The translations under genes and the position numbers were made by a program. A DNA stretch of 64,000 bases from Lota lota (lineage: Eukaryota > Chordata > Actinopteri > Gadiformes > Lotidae), in the NCBI GenBank assembly GCA_026745465.1, contig JACYXH010000473.1, positions 4,672,191-4,736,190 on the forward strand. Direction: 5' to 3'. This document shows positions 43,940 through 60,954 of the stretch, in pieces. The number at the start of each line of letters is the position of its first letter. The stretch's first letter is position 1. The notes beneath the pieces were generated by a model. That model was not told the DNA's origin and did not search any database. It worked only from the letters and a program-made list of their open reading frames with translations.

Positions 43940-43955
43940 CCATGGGTCCTCCACC

Positions 43956-43987
<32 letters not shown>

Positions 43988-43989
43988 GG

Positions 43990-44160
43990 AAATCCTATTA
44001 TGCTGATTTATTACTATTGATTTCAATTTCCAGGGCGTTATTTGCTGGGAGCTCTGCCATTAAAACCACAGACACGTCGAATGGGAATGAAGATGCTGGC
44101 CGTTACAAACGCCTTTCATTTGTGTCTGACATAGCAATGGCTTTTAAATGAGCAACCGTC
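43990..44160. promoter_or_regulatory. Candidate conserved non-coding element
   Basis: Microsatellite-free block with TTATGCTGATTTATTACTAT, GGGCGTTATTTGC and AATGGCTTTTAAATGAG, a texture like conserved intronic enhancers. Conservation not measured. Confidence 0.25.
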
Positions 44161-45656
44161 GCCACGTGGGTTAGTGAAAGCTGAAGTGAAGTCGAAGCGA
44201 AGCCCCCTTTTATGTGGTAAGTGGGTGGGTGTGTGTGTTTTGTCTTTTTGAATCTTTGCGCTTACTTATTGGTTGGCTTTGTGTCTCCTGCAGCCAATTC
44301 ACTTTGAGCGTGGGTGAATTTGAATGATTGGGTCCGCCTCCAGTCTTTTGTGGGTGGCTGGCTTAGCCATTGGGGGTTCTTTGGGTGTCAAATGGGAATT
44401 GGGTTTTGCACACGTCAGATGGCTGGCGGTCTTTTCAGTGTCACATAAAAATTTAAACTACCCGTCTTTAAGCCAATGGTGAGCTCTGCTCCGCGTTCTG
44501 GCATGACATTAGGAGCGGGAACACTGTCCCTTTCTTTTTGAATGGGGACCCTGAGAGGAATGGGTTTAGGCCAGGCTCAGTGCGCCCCCTATTGCCTCAA
44601 TAAGGTCCCCGAGCTATGTTCAATATTCACAAATGCAGCCTTTCAAATGATTGGGCTTAGGCTAGACACCGACGTCTCCGTTTAAAACATGTCTGATATT
44701 GTCTTTAGGATACATTTAACCGAGGGCTAATGAAAACAACCAAGTTTAATTTTTTTGCCAAATTGCTGGGTCCAGAGTTGCCTTTGGATGGAAAGGAAGA
44801 TACATATCTAAAGTGGGACACCCCAGAAACCTCACTCAGTGTCCCCCAACTGACTGACCGCATATAGGAAGTGTTGGACATTTTGGGTGTGGATTGTCAA
44901 ACAAACATTGATCTTGGTGTGAGTGCCTTCCATTGGAACTAGTCAACTTTACATGTCATCCTGACATGCGTCCACTGTCTGAATTCCCTTAAGGGTTTAC
45001 ACTTTAGCGATACGTTGAACAGAATGTCTAAGTTCCATTATGAAATGCAGTACAAAATGTTGTAGAACGGTGGAAAGTGTGGGCAGTCAGTTTTGTTTTT
45101 CTAAAACTTGTTTTTAAGCTTAATCTTGTATCTAATTCATACACACCACATCTTATTCCTCCCAAAAGCTCATCCCTACGTCATTTCACGACTGCACAAT
45201 ACATTGATTTTTGTATCGCCATGGCAATTTGAGTCGTGCAATTTTCAAAATCGCAGAGGCAGCTCTTTCTTTTCCAGCCATATTGTGATTAAATTAGCGT
45301 GCGTCAGCATAACGGCACACCATGTGAGCCTGTGAGGAAGGGGGTGGGGGGTGGGGAGTGGTTTTATACACAGGAGTCACTCCAAAAGTTGTGGACTTCT
45401 TGCTCATATTAGATCTGGAAGATTTGGAAATTCTTCTTTAAAAGACATTAGAAAAACTCATCTATTAGTAAGCTCTACCCGGTGCAGCAGAACACAGGGC
45501 AGGGGCAAATCAAGTCACAAGTGCGAGAGGGTTTCTCTAACACTACTTCAGTACTCCCTACAGCCGCTTGGCTGCACAGTGCTGTAACACCACTCCAACA
45601 TTGCTACTAGAGACTGACTTCTATTTTTCCACACAATAGATAGGGCACTGGAAACA

Positions 45657-45658
<2 letters not shown>
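44161..45658 (+). other. Intronic DNA, nothing recognised
   Basis: Low-copy sequence without array or gene. Confidence 0.5.

Positions 45659-45733
<75 letters not shown>
45659..45733 (+). repeat. (CT)n microsatellite, 75 bp
   Basis: Pure CT array. Confidence 0.98.
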
Positions 45734-45738
<5 letters not shown>

Positions 45739-45890
45739 ACTCCTTACTGCTGCACTGGCTGAATGTCATTCATTTGTTCATTGATTAATTCATTCCAGGT
45801 ACAGCTAGCTTTATCAGGGACAGCAGCCTTGGAATCGGTATTGGGGACGGTGTGTGTGTGTGTGCATATGCGTGTGTGTGTGAGAATGAA

Positions 45891-45925
<35 letters not shown>

Positions 45926-47147
45926 ACAGATGGTACAGGTTTCCTCTGAGTGCAGGTTGAAGGTGATCTGGTCCAGATGTCCCTGACCTCCTCTCACATC
46001 CTCTCACATCCTCTCTCCCATGCGCCCCCCCCCCCCCCCCCCCCTATAAAATGGCACCTTTTCTTCACCTCACCTCAGCCATCTGACGTCCGCTGGCAGC
46101 GTCTCTGTGAGCAGGACCGTTAGCGATACGGGCCCTTATCACACTCTCCTTACCACTCACAATGTGCGTGTGGATAAGCTGGGGAGGGGGGAGGGGGGGT
46201 TGGCGACCGTGACTTGGCCTTGAGTCAAGCCTAGTAGACCCCAAGTGATCCAAAATGCCCCCCCCCCCCCCACCTTCTTCGCGCCACAAACACACTTTAA
46301 TCTAACCAGGAGGCTGCCACACACACACACGCACAAACGCACGCACGCACGCACGCATGCACACACACACGAGACCCAGTGTGGCCATCTCAACCTTATC
46401 AGTGGAAAGGTAAATACATGGCCAAAAAGGAGAGTTTATATGGGGGAAGAGATTGGCCCAGGGAATGAAATGGGCTTCTGTTTGTCTTTGCCAAGCAGCC
46501 CCAGAAGCGAACCATCGCTATCTTCTCTCGCTTCTTTTGAAGGGTGGCAGCTGGCGGGCTTCTTACATCTGTCCTCCGCCTGGGACGTGTTTCCTTTTCA
46601 TCTTTCCCTTGAATTTCCTTTTTTTTGTGTCTAAATCACCGTCTCTCTCCAGATCTCTGCTCACGTTGGCTCCACTTGAGCAGGCGTTCTCCTCTCACGT
46701 TGCATCATGGAACCTGTAGTCTGTCCGCGTGTTGTCGTCTATGCTGTTTTTCCTTCATTTTGTCTGACAGTCTGTCTCTCTGTCTGTCCTTCTGCCCTTC
46801 TTTCTCTCTCTCTGTCTCTCGCTCTCATCGTTTATATCATCCAAAAAGGTGCCGACGGGTAGGTGTGCTGTTCCTTTTAGAAGCAAGCCGGCGCCAACAT
46901 AACACATTGTAGAGAAAATGACAGTATGTCAGCCTGAAATAGGCTCATCCTGTTGCAAGACATGTCGGGCTTAATTTCATCCCGGAGACACCAACCCTCT
47001 CAGCCTCAGAATTACATCTATTAGGAGTTCTCAGGAAAGTGGTGTGGAGTGAATCTAAGAAAGCACTAATATTGTACTTTTCTGGATCTGGATCTGGATG
47101 CAGAACTTTATATATTGTTTTTTAAATAAAAGTATTTTTTTATTAGG
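45734..47147 (+). other. Intronic DNA with short arrays
   Basis: GT at 45893-45923, poly-C at 46025-46044 and 46257-46271, and a (GCAC)n stretch at 46326-46358. No gene recognised. Confidence 0.5.
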
Positions 47148-47258
47148 TTTTCGGTAATCAATACCACAACCTTTGTAAAATGTGTTTACTGTATTTTCTG
47201 TTTACTGTAAAATACAGTAAACATATTTTACAAAGGTTGTGGTATTGATTACCGAAAA
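47148..47258. repeat. Near-perfect hairpin, 50-bp arms and 11-base loop
   Basis: The left arm 47148-47197 begins TTTTCGGTAATCAATACCAC and ends ACTGTATTTT. The right arm 47209-47258 is its complement with one difference, which would be a G-U pair in RNA. The 11-base loop is 47198-47208. Flanks do not pair further. Could be a miniature palindromic transposon, a recent inverted duplication, or a small-RNA hairpin. Confidence 0.9.
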
Positions 47259-47424
47259 TATTTCTCGAGCGATTATCCTTCAAGAAATCCAGGAGAATAA
47301 CCCGGTACCCTTTCCTGGGCTTGTCCTCCTGGTTCTCTGCTTCATCGGGTCTAAGGACAAACAAAGCACTCTTCTCAAATGACAAGCAACGCCTCAGTTC
47401 ATCTCACCTCATCTCACCTCTGGC

Positions 47425-49357
<1,933 letters not shown>

Positions 49358-49639
49358 TGTCTATGGCTGTCTATGGTGTGGGTGTGTGTGTGTGTACCTC
49401 TGTTTATGTCTGCTCACTTGTGGTTTTTTATGCGTTTCCTAAATATTCATATGTCAGTGGCTGTATGTGTGTGTATGTGTGTGTGTGTGCATGGGTGGGT
49501 GGGTGTTTGCTTCACTGTGTGTGTACTTATGTGTGTGTATGTGTATTGTGTCTGTGTACTGTGCTCATGTGTGTCTGTGTGTATATGCCCCCATGCGTCC
49601 CAGAGAAAATGAAGCAAGGTTATCAAAGGCGGTAATATC

Positions 49640-50044
49640 ATAGCACAGTGTTAATCACAGAAAGTTCCCTAATTAGGCCATTAATCATGCAGTCTTTACC
49701 ATGCTACGGGGAAAAGAGATGGGGGCCTGTTTTGAACAGAAGCATCAGCCTACATTATTACTTATTATCCATTTCCTGTCACTTTGATGAATTAAAACCA
49801 TATATAAAATGAACAGAAAGAGCCGCATAAAGAAGAAACTACAGAAAAACGTTGGTAATGTTCATAAACATGCAATTGTGCGAAACTATTGTACTCTCCA
49901 CTAATGGCTGAATGCTTTGCACCAGAGATTACTTGAACAAAACATGTAATAATGTGGATGCCCACAATATATGACAAATACAGGAGGGAGAAATGTATTC
50001 TACAAAATGTTCTGCTTAGGGTAGGATAGGCTAGTTGTTTTACA
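49640..50044. other. AT-rich low-copy intronic DNA
   Basis: CCTAATTAGGCCATTAATCA (49669-49688) is a palindrome-containing homeodomain-type sequence in a repeat-free stretch; could be regulatory. Nothing coding. Confidence 0.4.
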
Positions 50045-50278
50045 TTCGGATTGTCCACTGGTTCTCCGCAAGAATTGGCTTTCCGTTCTGCACAATAATT
50101 GGTTAGTAGTTCTGAACTAGGATTGGTCAATGGTTCTACACTAGGATGGTTAGTTGTTCTGCAATAGGATTGGCTAGCGATTGTGCGCTATGATTGGCTA
50201 GCGATTGTGTACTAGGATTGGCTAGTGATTCTGCACTAGGATTGGCCAGTGTTACTGCACTGGTGTTGGCTTATGTTT
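50045..50278 (+). repeat. Degenerate ~24-bp minisatellite rich in ATTGG
   Basis: About nine to ten diverged units resembling TTCTGCACTAGGATTGGCTA plus GTGA. Most units keep ATTGG, the reverse of CCAAT. Divergence suggests it is old. Confidence 0.85.
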
Positions 50279-52561
<2,283 letters not shown>

Positions 52562-52913
52562 ATACAAGTTTATCTGTGGCTTACTTGTTTCTGATGTGAG
52601 GATATTGCCAATCTTCTTTTGTATTGTTCTTCTCTCGTATTCGACTCGTATCCAACCAGGTTGTCTCCTCGGTCGAAAAAAAATCCCGTTCACCTTTGTC
52701 TCCGTCACTTCCATCCATACAGCGGATTCTTGCAGGCCTGCGTACTCTATTGATAAACATTCCCTGAGATTGTGAGATTCTCCACTTGATTGACAGCCAG
52801 TCAGAGCCACTCAAAATAATTATCATGTCAGGCGTCATCAAGTTTAGGTCGCGGTGTTCCTGCCGTCACACGCCTCAGGATGTTCTATTCTCTAAGTTAC
52901 GCTGTACTATTTT

Positions 52914-53010
52914 TCAGTCATTTAGCAGACAGTTTAATCCAAGAATCACTGTACAGTGAATACAGTTGCATTGGAGCACGGATGAGTGTTCGGGTCTCTT
53001 GTTGTAGGAT
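52914..53010 (-). mobile_element. Decayed teleost SINE/LINE end (TCATTTAGCAGAC type)
   Basis: TCATTTAGCAGACAGTTTAA followed by TCCAAG, CTGTACAGTGAATACA and GGTCTCTTG parallels the widespread fish repeat whose forward strand reads GGATAAAAGCGTCTGCTAAATGA. Later degenerate matches may continue to about 53330 (GGGCTGGAAACCAGG), but I cannot fix the far boundary. Confidence 0.5.
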
Positions 53011-54180
53011 ACCTAGAGGTGGAAACAAATGATTGAATCTCTGATTTCGAAAGCTACCCTGTCTCTGTCTAGTTAGTAGTTAGTTGTGCAGCACGATAAC
53101 TTTTTCTTGTAGCTACTAAAATGCTTTGATTGTTCTCAGCATCAGGAAACCCAAAATCTTTTAGTTTGGGAATCTGAAACACCCTAATCTTGGATCCATC
53201 TGTCCTACTATGTTTTAGCAGAAATGCTAATCCGGTAGTCCTACTATGTTATAGCAGAACTTCTAGAGGGAGACAGCACAGTGCCTGGGCTGGAAACCAG
53301 GAATGCAAGGGCCGGAGTTACACCTAGTTTTTTGTTTCGTTACGGAAATATTCTACCGAATAATAACTTAACTTGCGCGAGTGGATGAAGCTTTCAGAAG
53401 GGAATTTGAATAAGTGTATTTCTACGGTGGCCAGTATATACGGTGTTGATTTGAAACCTTTACAGACGTTACGTTTTGAGCAGTTTGCTACTGCTGGCCG
53501 AGTTTGTGTTTGGCAATCACGCGCATACAGATCCCCACCTCCAACCTCATTATGGAAACAAATAAGGAGCAAGAGAAAGTGAAATGCCCCTGTTACCCAG
53601 ATTTGAACTAGTCTACAAATGCCCTTAACACCATGTTTCCCAACCCTGCGTAATCATATGCAAATGGGGTCACAGGAGGTGACCACCTTATTAGCAAGAG
53701 ACATTTGGCTGGCTAGGAATCAATAGCCACGAATACACTACTGCTAATCACTATGTGTGGTGCAATGTGCATATGTTTACTGGGACCCTGATATTATAGG
53801 CAGATGTTGATAGGGTTAAAACAATGTGTGAAAATCTGTCTAACAGAAATACATAATATACGTCTAATTATGTTATTAAGGGTTATCACGGTGTGAATTT
53901 AGCAGCAGAAAATGATGTCCCTCCGAATCCATTGAATCAATCGATTGCCTTCTATTCAATTCCTAAGCCGATTTAATGGATGGAGTCAGGGGGAGGGAAT
54001 ATTCAGACCACACCCCTACTATCCTGAGCCCCTCCAAGAGTTCATTAGCTGACTTTTGAGATGTATATTTACATGCTTTATGTTTGGTAAGTTGTGGACA
54101 CAGCCCTCTGTGATATGTTTTATTGTGGTCATTTTTTCACTTTAGGAAGTTGGGGTCACAAACATTCTTGGAATTGGAAT
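53011..54180 (+). other. AT-rich intronic DNA
   Basis: May contain more of the decayed retroelement at 52914. An octamer ATGCAAAT-like site is at 53658-53665. No gene recognised. Confidence 0.45.
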
Positions 54181-54250
54181 GTCTCAAATGCCCTTTGAGA
54201 CTGTAACTGATGTAGGGCTAAACAAATACAATTTACTTGACTTGACTTGA
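54181..54250 (+). mobile_element. Retroelement 3'-tail fragment with (CTTGA)n end, next to the second MAM exon
   Basis: GGGCTAAACAAATACAATTT followed by three ACTTG/CTTGA units looks like the common teleost tail GGGCTATACAAATAAA-TTGACTTGA. It ends about 130 bases before the exon at 54381. 5' truncation is expected of such elements; only the last ~70 bases are recognisable. Confidence 0.5.
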
Positions 54251-54380
54251 ATGTGGGCAAAACAACGGTTGGAAACCCACGCCCTTAGACGTGGTAAGGG
54301 CTGCACTGGTACCGCACTGATACGGTGCACTCAACCCAAAGTAACGCCCCCACCCCCCCCTCCTCCTCCTCCTCCTGCAG

Positions 54381-54652
54381 GCTCCTTCATGATGGTCAAC
54401 GCGTCGCAGCACTACGCCGGCCAGCGTGCCCAGATGCTGCTGCGGCCGCTCAGCGAGAACGACACCCACTGCATCCAGTTCAGCTACTTCCTGTACAGCC
54501 GCGACGGCCACAGCCCCGGGGCCCTCAACGTGTACATCCGGGTCAACGGGGGGCCCCAGGGCAGCGCCGTCTGGAACATCTCGGGCTCCCAGGGCCGCCA
54601 GTGGCACCAGGTGGAGCTGGCCGTCAGCACCTTCTGGCCCAGCGAGTACCAG
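54381..54652 (+). CDS. ptpru: ptpru exon: central MAM domain
   Basis: Internal exon, 272 bp, entered in phase 1 and ending phase 0. From memory the corresponding exon in the R2B phosphatases has the same length. The acceptor follows a (TCC)n pyrimidine tract ending ctgcag; the donor is ccag|gtaaca. Joined to the previous exon it reads [10 protein letters not shown] and continues through [41 protein letters not shown] and [11 protein letters not shown]. These blocks agree closely with vertebrate PTPRU as I remember it, especially the DGHSPG and GRQWHQ segments that differ in PTPRM and PTPRT. It carries MAM cysteine 3 (THC) and three N-x-S/T sequons (NAS, NDT, NIS), consistent with an extracellular glycoprotein. 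The exon is strikingly GC-rich (mostly C or G third positions). Stops follow in the intron. Confidence 0.95.
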
Positions 54653-54698
54653 GTAACACACTCTTGTACCCCAGAAGTAGTATAACCATCTGTGTGTC

Positions 54699-54729
54699 GG
54701 GAGGGGGAGGGGGGGGGGGGGGGGGGGGG
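54699..54729 (+). promoter_or_regulatory. G-run tract just inside the intron after exon 54381-54652
   Basis: An almost pure G stretch of about 31 bases, broken by single A's, starts about 47 bases after the donor. G runs near 5' splice sites bind hnRNP H/F and commonly act as intronic splicing enhancers; as RNA or DNA this can form G-quadruplexes. The function is inferred from position only. It is also a likely sequencing-slippage site. Confidence 0.4.
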
Positions 54730-54854
54730 AGTATTTATGAAGATGAGTACCCCTTAAGTATGACCAGGATAACAGGTTGAAGAAAAAACTGAAAATGTAA
54801 ATACATGTGAATGTATTTGGCCTTAATTAAAACCACACTCAAAAGGACTTTAAA

Positions 54855-54887
54855 TCATACGATACAGTAAATCAATGTATCGTATGA
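54855..54887. repeat. Small hairpin, 10-12-bp arms
   Basis: TCATACGATACA pairs with TGTATCGTATGA across a short spacer, with a further partial copy (CATACGATAAA) just after. About 200 bases past the donor of the second MAM exon. Confidence 0.75.
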
Positions 54888-54983
54888 CTTTACATACGAT
54901 AAAGTCGTGTTTGGGATCAAGGGTGTGTGTGTAGGGTGTTATGTATTGTGGCGAGCTCCCCTGTGGTCCCATGTGTTGGTCGC

Positions 54984-55012
54984 GGGGGGGGGGGGGGGGG
55001 GGGGGGGGGGGG
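54984..55012 (+). repeat. Poly-G, 29 bases
   Basis: Uninterrupted G run. Confidence 0.95.
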
Positions 55013-55452
55013 AGGATGAATTGAGATGCGATGGTGGGTGCCTTAGATCAATTGGACAGCCCATTTCTTCCAACACACCAAAATGCTTTTCTGTGTTGTT
55101 GTTTGCTGTATCCCCTTCTTTGTGGGTCAATTTACCTGAGCGCTGCACTGCAATCAATATCTTTTTGTCCGCTGCCTGGGGCTAGGAATGCTTCGAGCTC
55201 CATGCCGCTGCGTTGCGATGCACTGCTGTGTTGCCGTGGGGACGATGGGGGACGGCCACGATGGCCAGACCATCACAACCCCCTTCCCTCTCCAGATTAC
55301 AGCCCCGTCATTTCTTGGGATCTTCTGCTTTTCTAGCCCACCCAGCCCTCACCACCACTCTTCCTCTCTTTCTCATCTTCCAGCCCACCCATCTCTTGCG
55401 CCAAAACCACACGCACCGCAAATCTGAGATCCTAACGAGAGATCGGATGGGT

Positions 55453-55454
<2 letters not shown>

Positions 55455-55514
<60 letters not shown>

Positions 55515-55556
55515 TGTATGTGCCCCTGTATGCGTGTGTGTGTGTGTATATGTGCC

Positions 55557-55589
<33 letters not shown>

Positions 55590-55630
55590 ACGCTCCTGTG
55601 TGTGTGAGTTTGTGTGTGTGTGTGCCCGTT
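55455..55630 (+). repeat. (TG)n compound array with TGTGCCCCTGTG units
   Basis: TG to 55512, then three more TG blocks separated by ATGTGCCCCTGTAT-like units. Confidence 0.95.
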
Positions 55631-55796
55631 TGGGCCCCTTTGTGTGCCCCATGTGTGTGTTTGCCGAGTCAATTGACCTCAATTCCACTTGACCCTGGCA
55701 CAGGGGGATAGTAAGGGTTGGAGGGCTGGTGCTGGGGGAGGGTTGATGGTGGTGGAGGTGGGGGGGCTGGTGGCTATGCTTCCATAACCTTGATGC

Positions 55797-55880
55797 GCCG
55801 CAAGGCCTCCATCTCAATAAATCAGGAGGCAGTTAATGAGATTAGAGCTTCTGGGCAGATCAATGAAAGACGGCCAGCCA
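55797..55880. promoter_or_regulatory. Candidate conserved non-coding element (short)
   Basis: AATAAATCAGGAGGCAGTTA followed by ATGAGATTAGAGCTTCTGGG and CAGATCAATGAAAG, a clean block between repeats. Function inferred only from texture. Confidence 0.25.
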
Positions 55881-55894
55881 CTATACTGACCCCC

Positions 55895-55896
<2 letters not shown>

Positions 55897-55933
<37 letters not shown>

Positions 55934-55961
55934 CAACGCACACACACACACACACACACAC
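55897..55961 (+). repeat. (CA)n compound array
   Basis: CA array broken by CCTCAACG. Confidence 0.96.
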
Positions 55962-56281
55962 TGCTGGGCTGATTCAAAGTAAGGATTGTTCTTCTTCTGT
56001 GGCAACACTGTAAGATTCTTGTGCCTGGAGATTAGATTGCAGGCAAACACACACACACATGCACACACGCACACACACACACTTAAAACACACACACGTC
56101 ACTTGAGCAATGTTTGGTTGGAAGCGGCTGCTTAACATAATGGCTTTCCAGGCAGATGCTTGCATGCATTTGGCCACTTTCGCGTTTTTCTTTTTTTCGT
56201 TGTCTCCTTAAGGATGTGGTGTCTGACTTCCTCGTTGTTGCTGCCAAGTTTCTGGGACAGGTGTTCAGGAGAGCAGGCAAG

Positions 56282-56497
56282 GGGAGACAGGATTCAAGAT
56301 CGACAAGAGGGAGACAGGATTCAAGATCAACAAGAGGGAGACAGGATTCAAGATCGACAAGAGGGAGACAGGATTCAAGATCGACAAGAGGGAGACAGGA
56401 TTCAAGATCGACAAGAGGGAGACAGGATTCAAGATCGACAAGAGGGAGACAGGATTCAAGATCGACAAGAGGGAGACAGGATTCAAGATCGACAAGA
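56282..56497 (+). repeat. Minisatellite, 27-bp unit, 8 copies
   Basis: Eight head-to-tail copies of a 27-base unit starting GGGAGACAGGATTCAAGATC, nearly identical; the second copy differs at one base (atcaac for atcgac). Because 27 is a multiple of 3 it leaves open frames on both strands (9-aa repeat), which are not taken as genes: no exon signals and no known protein. Confidence 0.95.
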
Positions 56498-57559
56498 GGG
56501 AAAGGGAGAGGGATGGGGGAGGAAGTGAAGAAGAACAAAGTTGTACTTGTGGGGCTAACATACCACTGCGTGTGTGTGTGTGTGTGTATGTGTCAGACAT
56601 GGACACTGCGTGCGTGTGTGTGTAAGACAATAGCGCAGTGTGCATGTGTGTGCACGTGCATGCGACATTGGCGCTGTGTGTGCACGTGTGCATCGGTGTG
56701 TGTGTGTGTGTAAGACATGGCCGCAATGTGCATGTCCAACATGGCCGTGGCGAGTGCGTATCTGCAAGACATTGCCGCAGTGTGTGTGTGTGTGTGTGTA
56801 GGACAATGTCTTCAGGTAGCTGGTTCTCTGGATCTCTTCCTGGACACCTGATCCCCCCATCATGGATCCCCTCATCATGGTTCCACCATCACGCCCGTTA
56901 AAACCGTGATGTGGAAGCCCTGAGGGCTCTTTTGGCCCCTGTTGCAGGCCCTCAGGACAACCTGGGGGGCTACTAGCCACTACTTCACCGCCTCAGAGGA
57001 TGCGTGTGTGGTTGTGCGTTTGTGTGAGTGTGTGTCTGTGGGCAGGCGAAAGAGAAGTTGAGATCTAAAAAAAATGATAACGCAAGTGATTAGGGAGGAT
57101 CAAGCGTTCCCTTAGGGAAGACCGGCTGCTCTTAAGAGATACCCCCCCCCCACACACACACACACGACTCACACACACCCCACTCATTTCTTTAACTCGC
57201 AGCAGAGAGATAGAGAACGCAGGCAGCTCTTGTTCCCATGTAGGCATCTATGTATCTGTCCATCCATCCGTCTTCACTCCCTGCTTATTCTTGCTCTGGA
57301 CGTTCTTCTAAAGTGCTGCAGCCTATCCCAGCTTATTACGGCTCAAGCGGCTGTACGGTTAAACATACACGCTGGTAGCCGTTTCCACACCACACTGTCT
57401 ATCCACAGTTCGCTCCTGAAAGGCGCAGTCGGTACGTAACAGATTAGAGACTAGAGTCTAGTTGCCATCTTGTTGAGAATGACAATGTGTGATGACGGTG
57501 TGAGCGTATGTTGAGCAGGGAGAGTGTGAACATAATGAGACACACACACACACTCCCAT

Positions 57560-57600
<41 letters not shown>

Positions 57601-57784
57601 ATCTTTACCTGCCTGACGTCATCCCAATTCATTTTGTTTCCCTCCCCTCACTGCTATTGATTCTAATTTCACTGTAGCCTTCATGCTGCCTCCATTCAAC
57701 GCACTAAGATCCATCTATGTTGCACGTCACCGTTCTGATGACACACACACACACCACCACACACCCATCGGTGAGACACACAGA
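56498..57784 (+). other. Intronic DNA with GT- and CA-rich stretches
   Basis: Diverged GT-rich units containing AAGACAT and GCGCAGTGTG (56570-56810), a poly-C/CA junction (57142-57164) and CA at 57565-57596. No gene recognised. Confidence 0.5.
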
Positions 57785-58075
57785 TAATGCATCGGTTTAT
57801 CGCGCTATCGGTCAGGAAAGCGACAAGCGTCTTTCCACGACATTGTATTTCGGGTCCTAACGGCCCTAGCCGCCAATACCGATCAATCGTCGCGATCGAT
57901 AAACACAACATATTTGTGTCTGCTCAGCTGTACCTCGGAACGTGCCGCGAACGACCGCATGCAGAAGACCCTCCTTTAATTAAAGTCTAAAACGATCGAC
58001 CTCTGCGCAAAATAAAGAAAATAGCTACACCGGCACGCGCCGCGCAATTTGTCTGGTGAAGCTACGATAAGAAAC
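57785..58075. promoter_or_regulatory. CpG-dense block at moderate GC
   Basis: By eye about 30 CpGs in ~290 bases, with CGCGATCGAT, GTGCCGCGAACG and GCACGCGCCGCGC, although the block is not especially GC-rich. Such density in an intron suggests an unmethylated regulatory element or a young transposon. TATCG/CGATA words recall hAT ends, but no inverted ends were found. Confidence 0.4.
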
Positions 58076-58089
58076 CATAAAAAGGAAAA

Positions 58090-58290
58090 ACCTGAAATAT
58101 TAATGAGCGATTCCGCTCTTCATTACACCGACTCGCCTGTTTTAATGCCAATCCATTTTTGCTTTTTATGTCTTCCCTTTGAGGTCTAATGGAAGACGTT
58201 GCCAAGTCCAGATTGTGGATTTTGTAGCTCAGTTCAATCACTTTTGCGGCATCAGATTTTTATTAGCCAAATAGATTTCTTTTTTTGCAG
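58090..58290. promoter_or_regulatory. Candidate conserved non-coding element
   Basis: Repeat-free block with GAAATATTAATGAGCGATTC, CCATTTTTGCTTTTTATGTC and TTTTTATTAGCCAAATAGAT. It resembles conserved intronic enhancers of developmental genes. Not tested for conservation. Confidence 0.3.
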
Positions 58291-58521
58291 AATGAGGAGG
58301 ATTTAATAGTGGTGTGGGGGGGAGGGGAAGACCCAACCTTTGGTTGCTTGGGACTCATTGCTGGGACTCATTGCTGGATGGTGTGGCGTGTTTTACTGGA
58401 TTGTGATTTGTTTTTTTACGTGACCTATTTCTCTTTCCTGTTGGTGTTGATGACATGGCTCCTGCTGTTTTTACAGCAGGAGTCCCCCTGCCACTTCCAG
58501 GTTCTTGATTTACACATCAGA

Positions 58522-58525
<4 letters not shown>

Positions 58526-58567
<42 letters not shown>
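58526..58567 (+). repeat. (CA)n microsatellite, 42 bp
   Basis: Pure CA array. Confidence 0.97.
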
Positions 58568-60588
<2,021 letters not shown>

Positions 60589-60872
60589 CAAAGGTCAAAG
60601 GATCTCTGGAACTAACTGACGAAAAAAAGTGGAAATCTGAACTCTCGATTGACTGCAACCTTTTGTGAAAAGTTCACAGCCATCACGTTGTGGGCATTGG
60701 GGGGGTGGGGGGGGGGGTGGGGGGGGTTCGGACTCCCTTGTACCTTTTTAGCCTCTCCGTTCTCGTTGACGCCCGCACGCCACCTAAACAAGGTTTCCCG
60801 TGACGAGTGTGACTCCTCATTTGTTCCTAATATGTTGTGTTTATGTTTTTTTCTCCCCTCTCTTCATCGCAG

Positions 60873-60954
60873 GTGGTCTTCGACGCCACGGTCTCCGAGG
60901 AGCGTCAGGGTTACATCGCTCTAGACGACATCATGCTGCTCAACTACCCCTGCT
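60873..60954 (+). CDS. ptpru: ptpru exon: C-terminal MAM domain
   Basis: Internal exon, 82 bp, phase 0-1. A good pyrimidine tract and atcgcag precede it; the donor is the near-consensus tgct|gtaagt. It reads [20 protein letters not shown] then MLLNYPC plus one base. This is the end of a MAM domain: the R-x-GY-x-x-LDDI motif and the last conserved cysteine (YPC). It follows [11 protein letters not shown] of the preceding exon in frame, giving EYQ-VVF, as in the PTPRU family (EYQVLFE). The next exon should open the Ig-like domain (a K-A-P-H-F-like start); I do not see it before the window ends at 64000, so the intron is at least 3 kb. Confidence 0.93.

Noticed and set aside
56282..56497. CRISPR-like regular repeats (here and at 62101-62420)
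   Set aside because: There are no spacers; units are head to tail, and the genome is eukaryotic.
56083..56713. Open frames through the 27-bp minisatellite on both strands
   Set aside because: Openness follows from the unit being a multiple of three; no exon signals or homologue.
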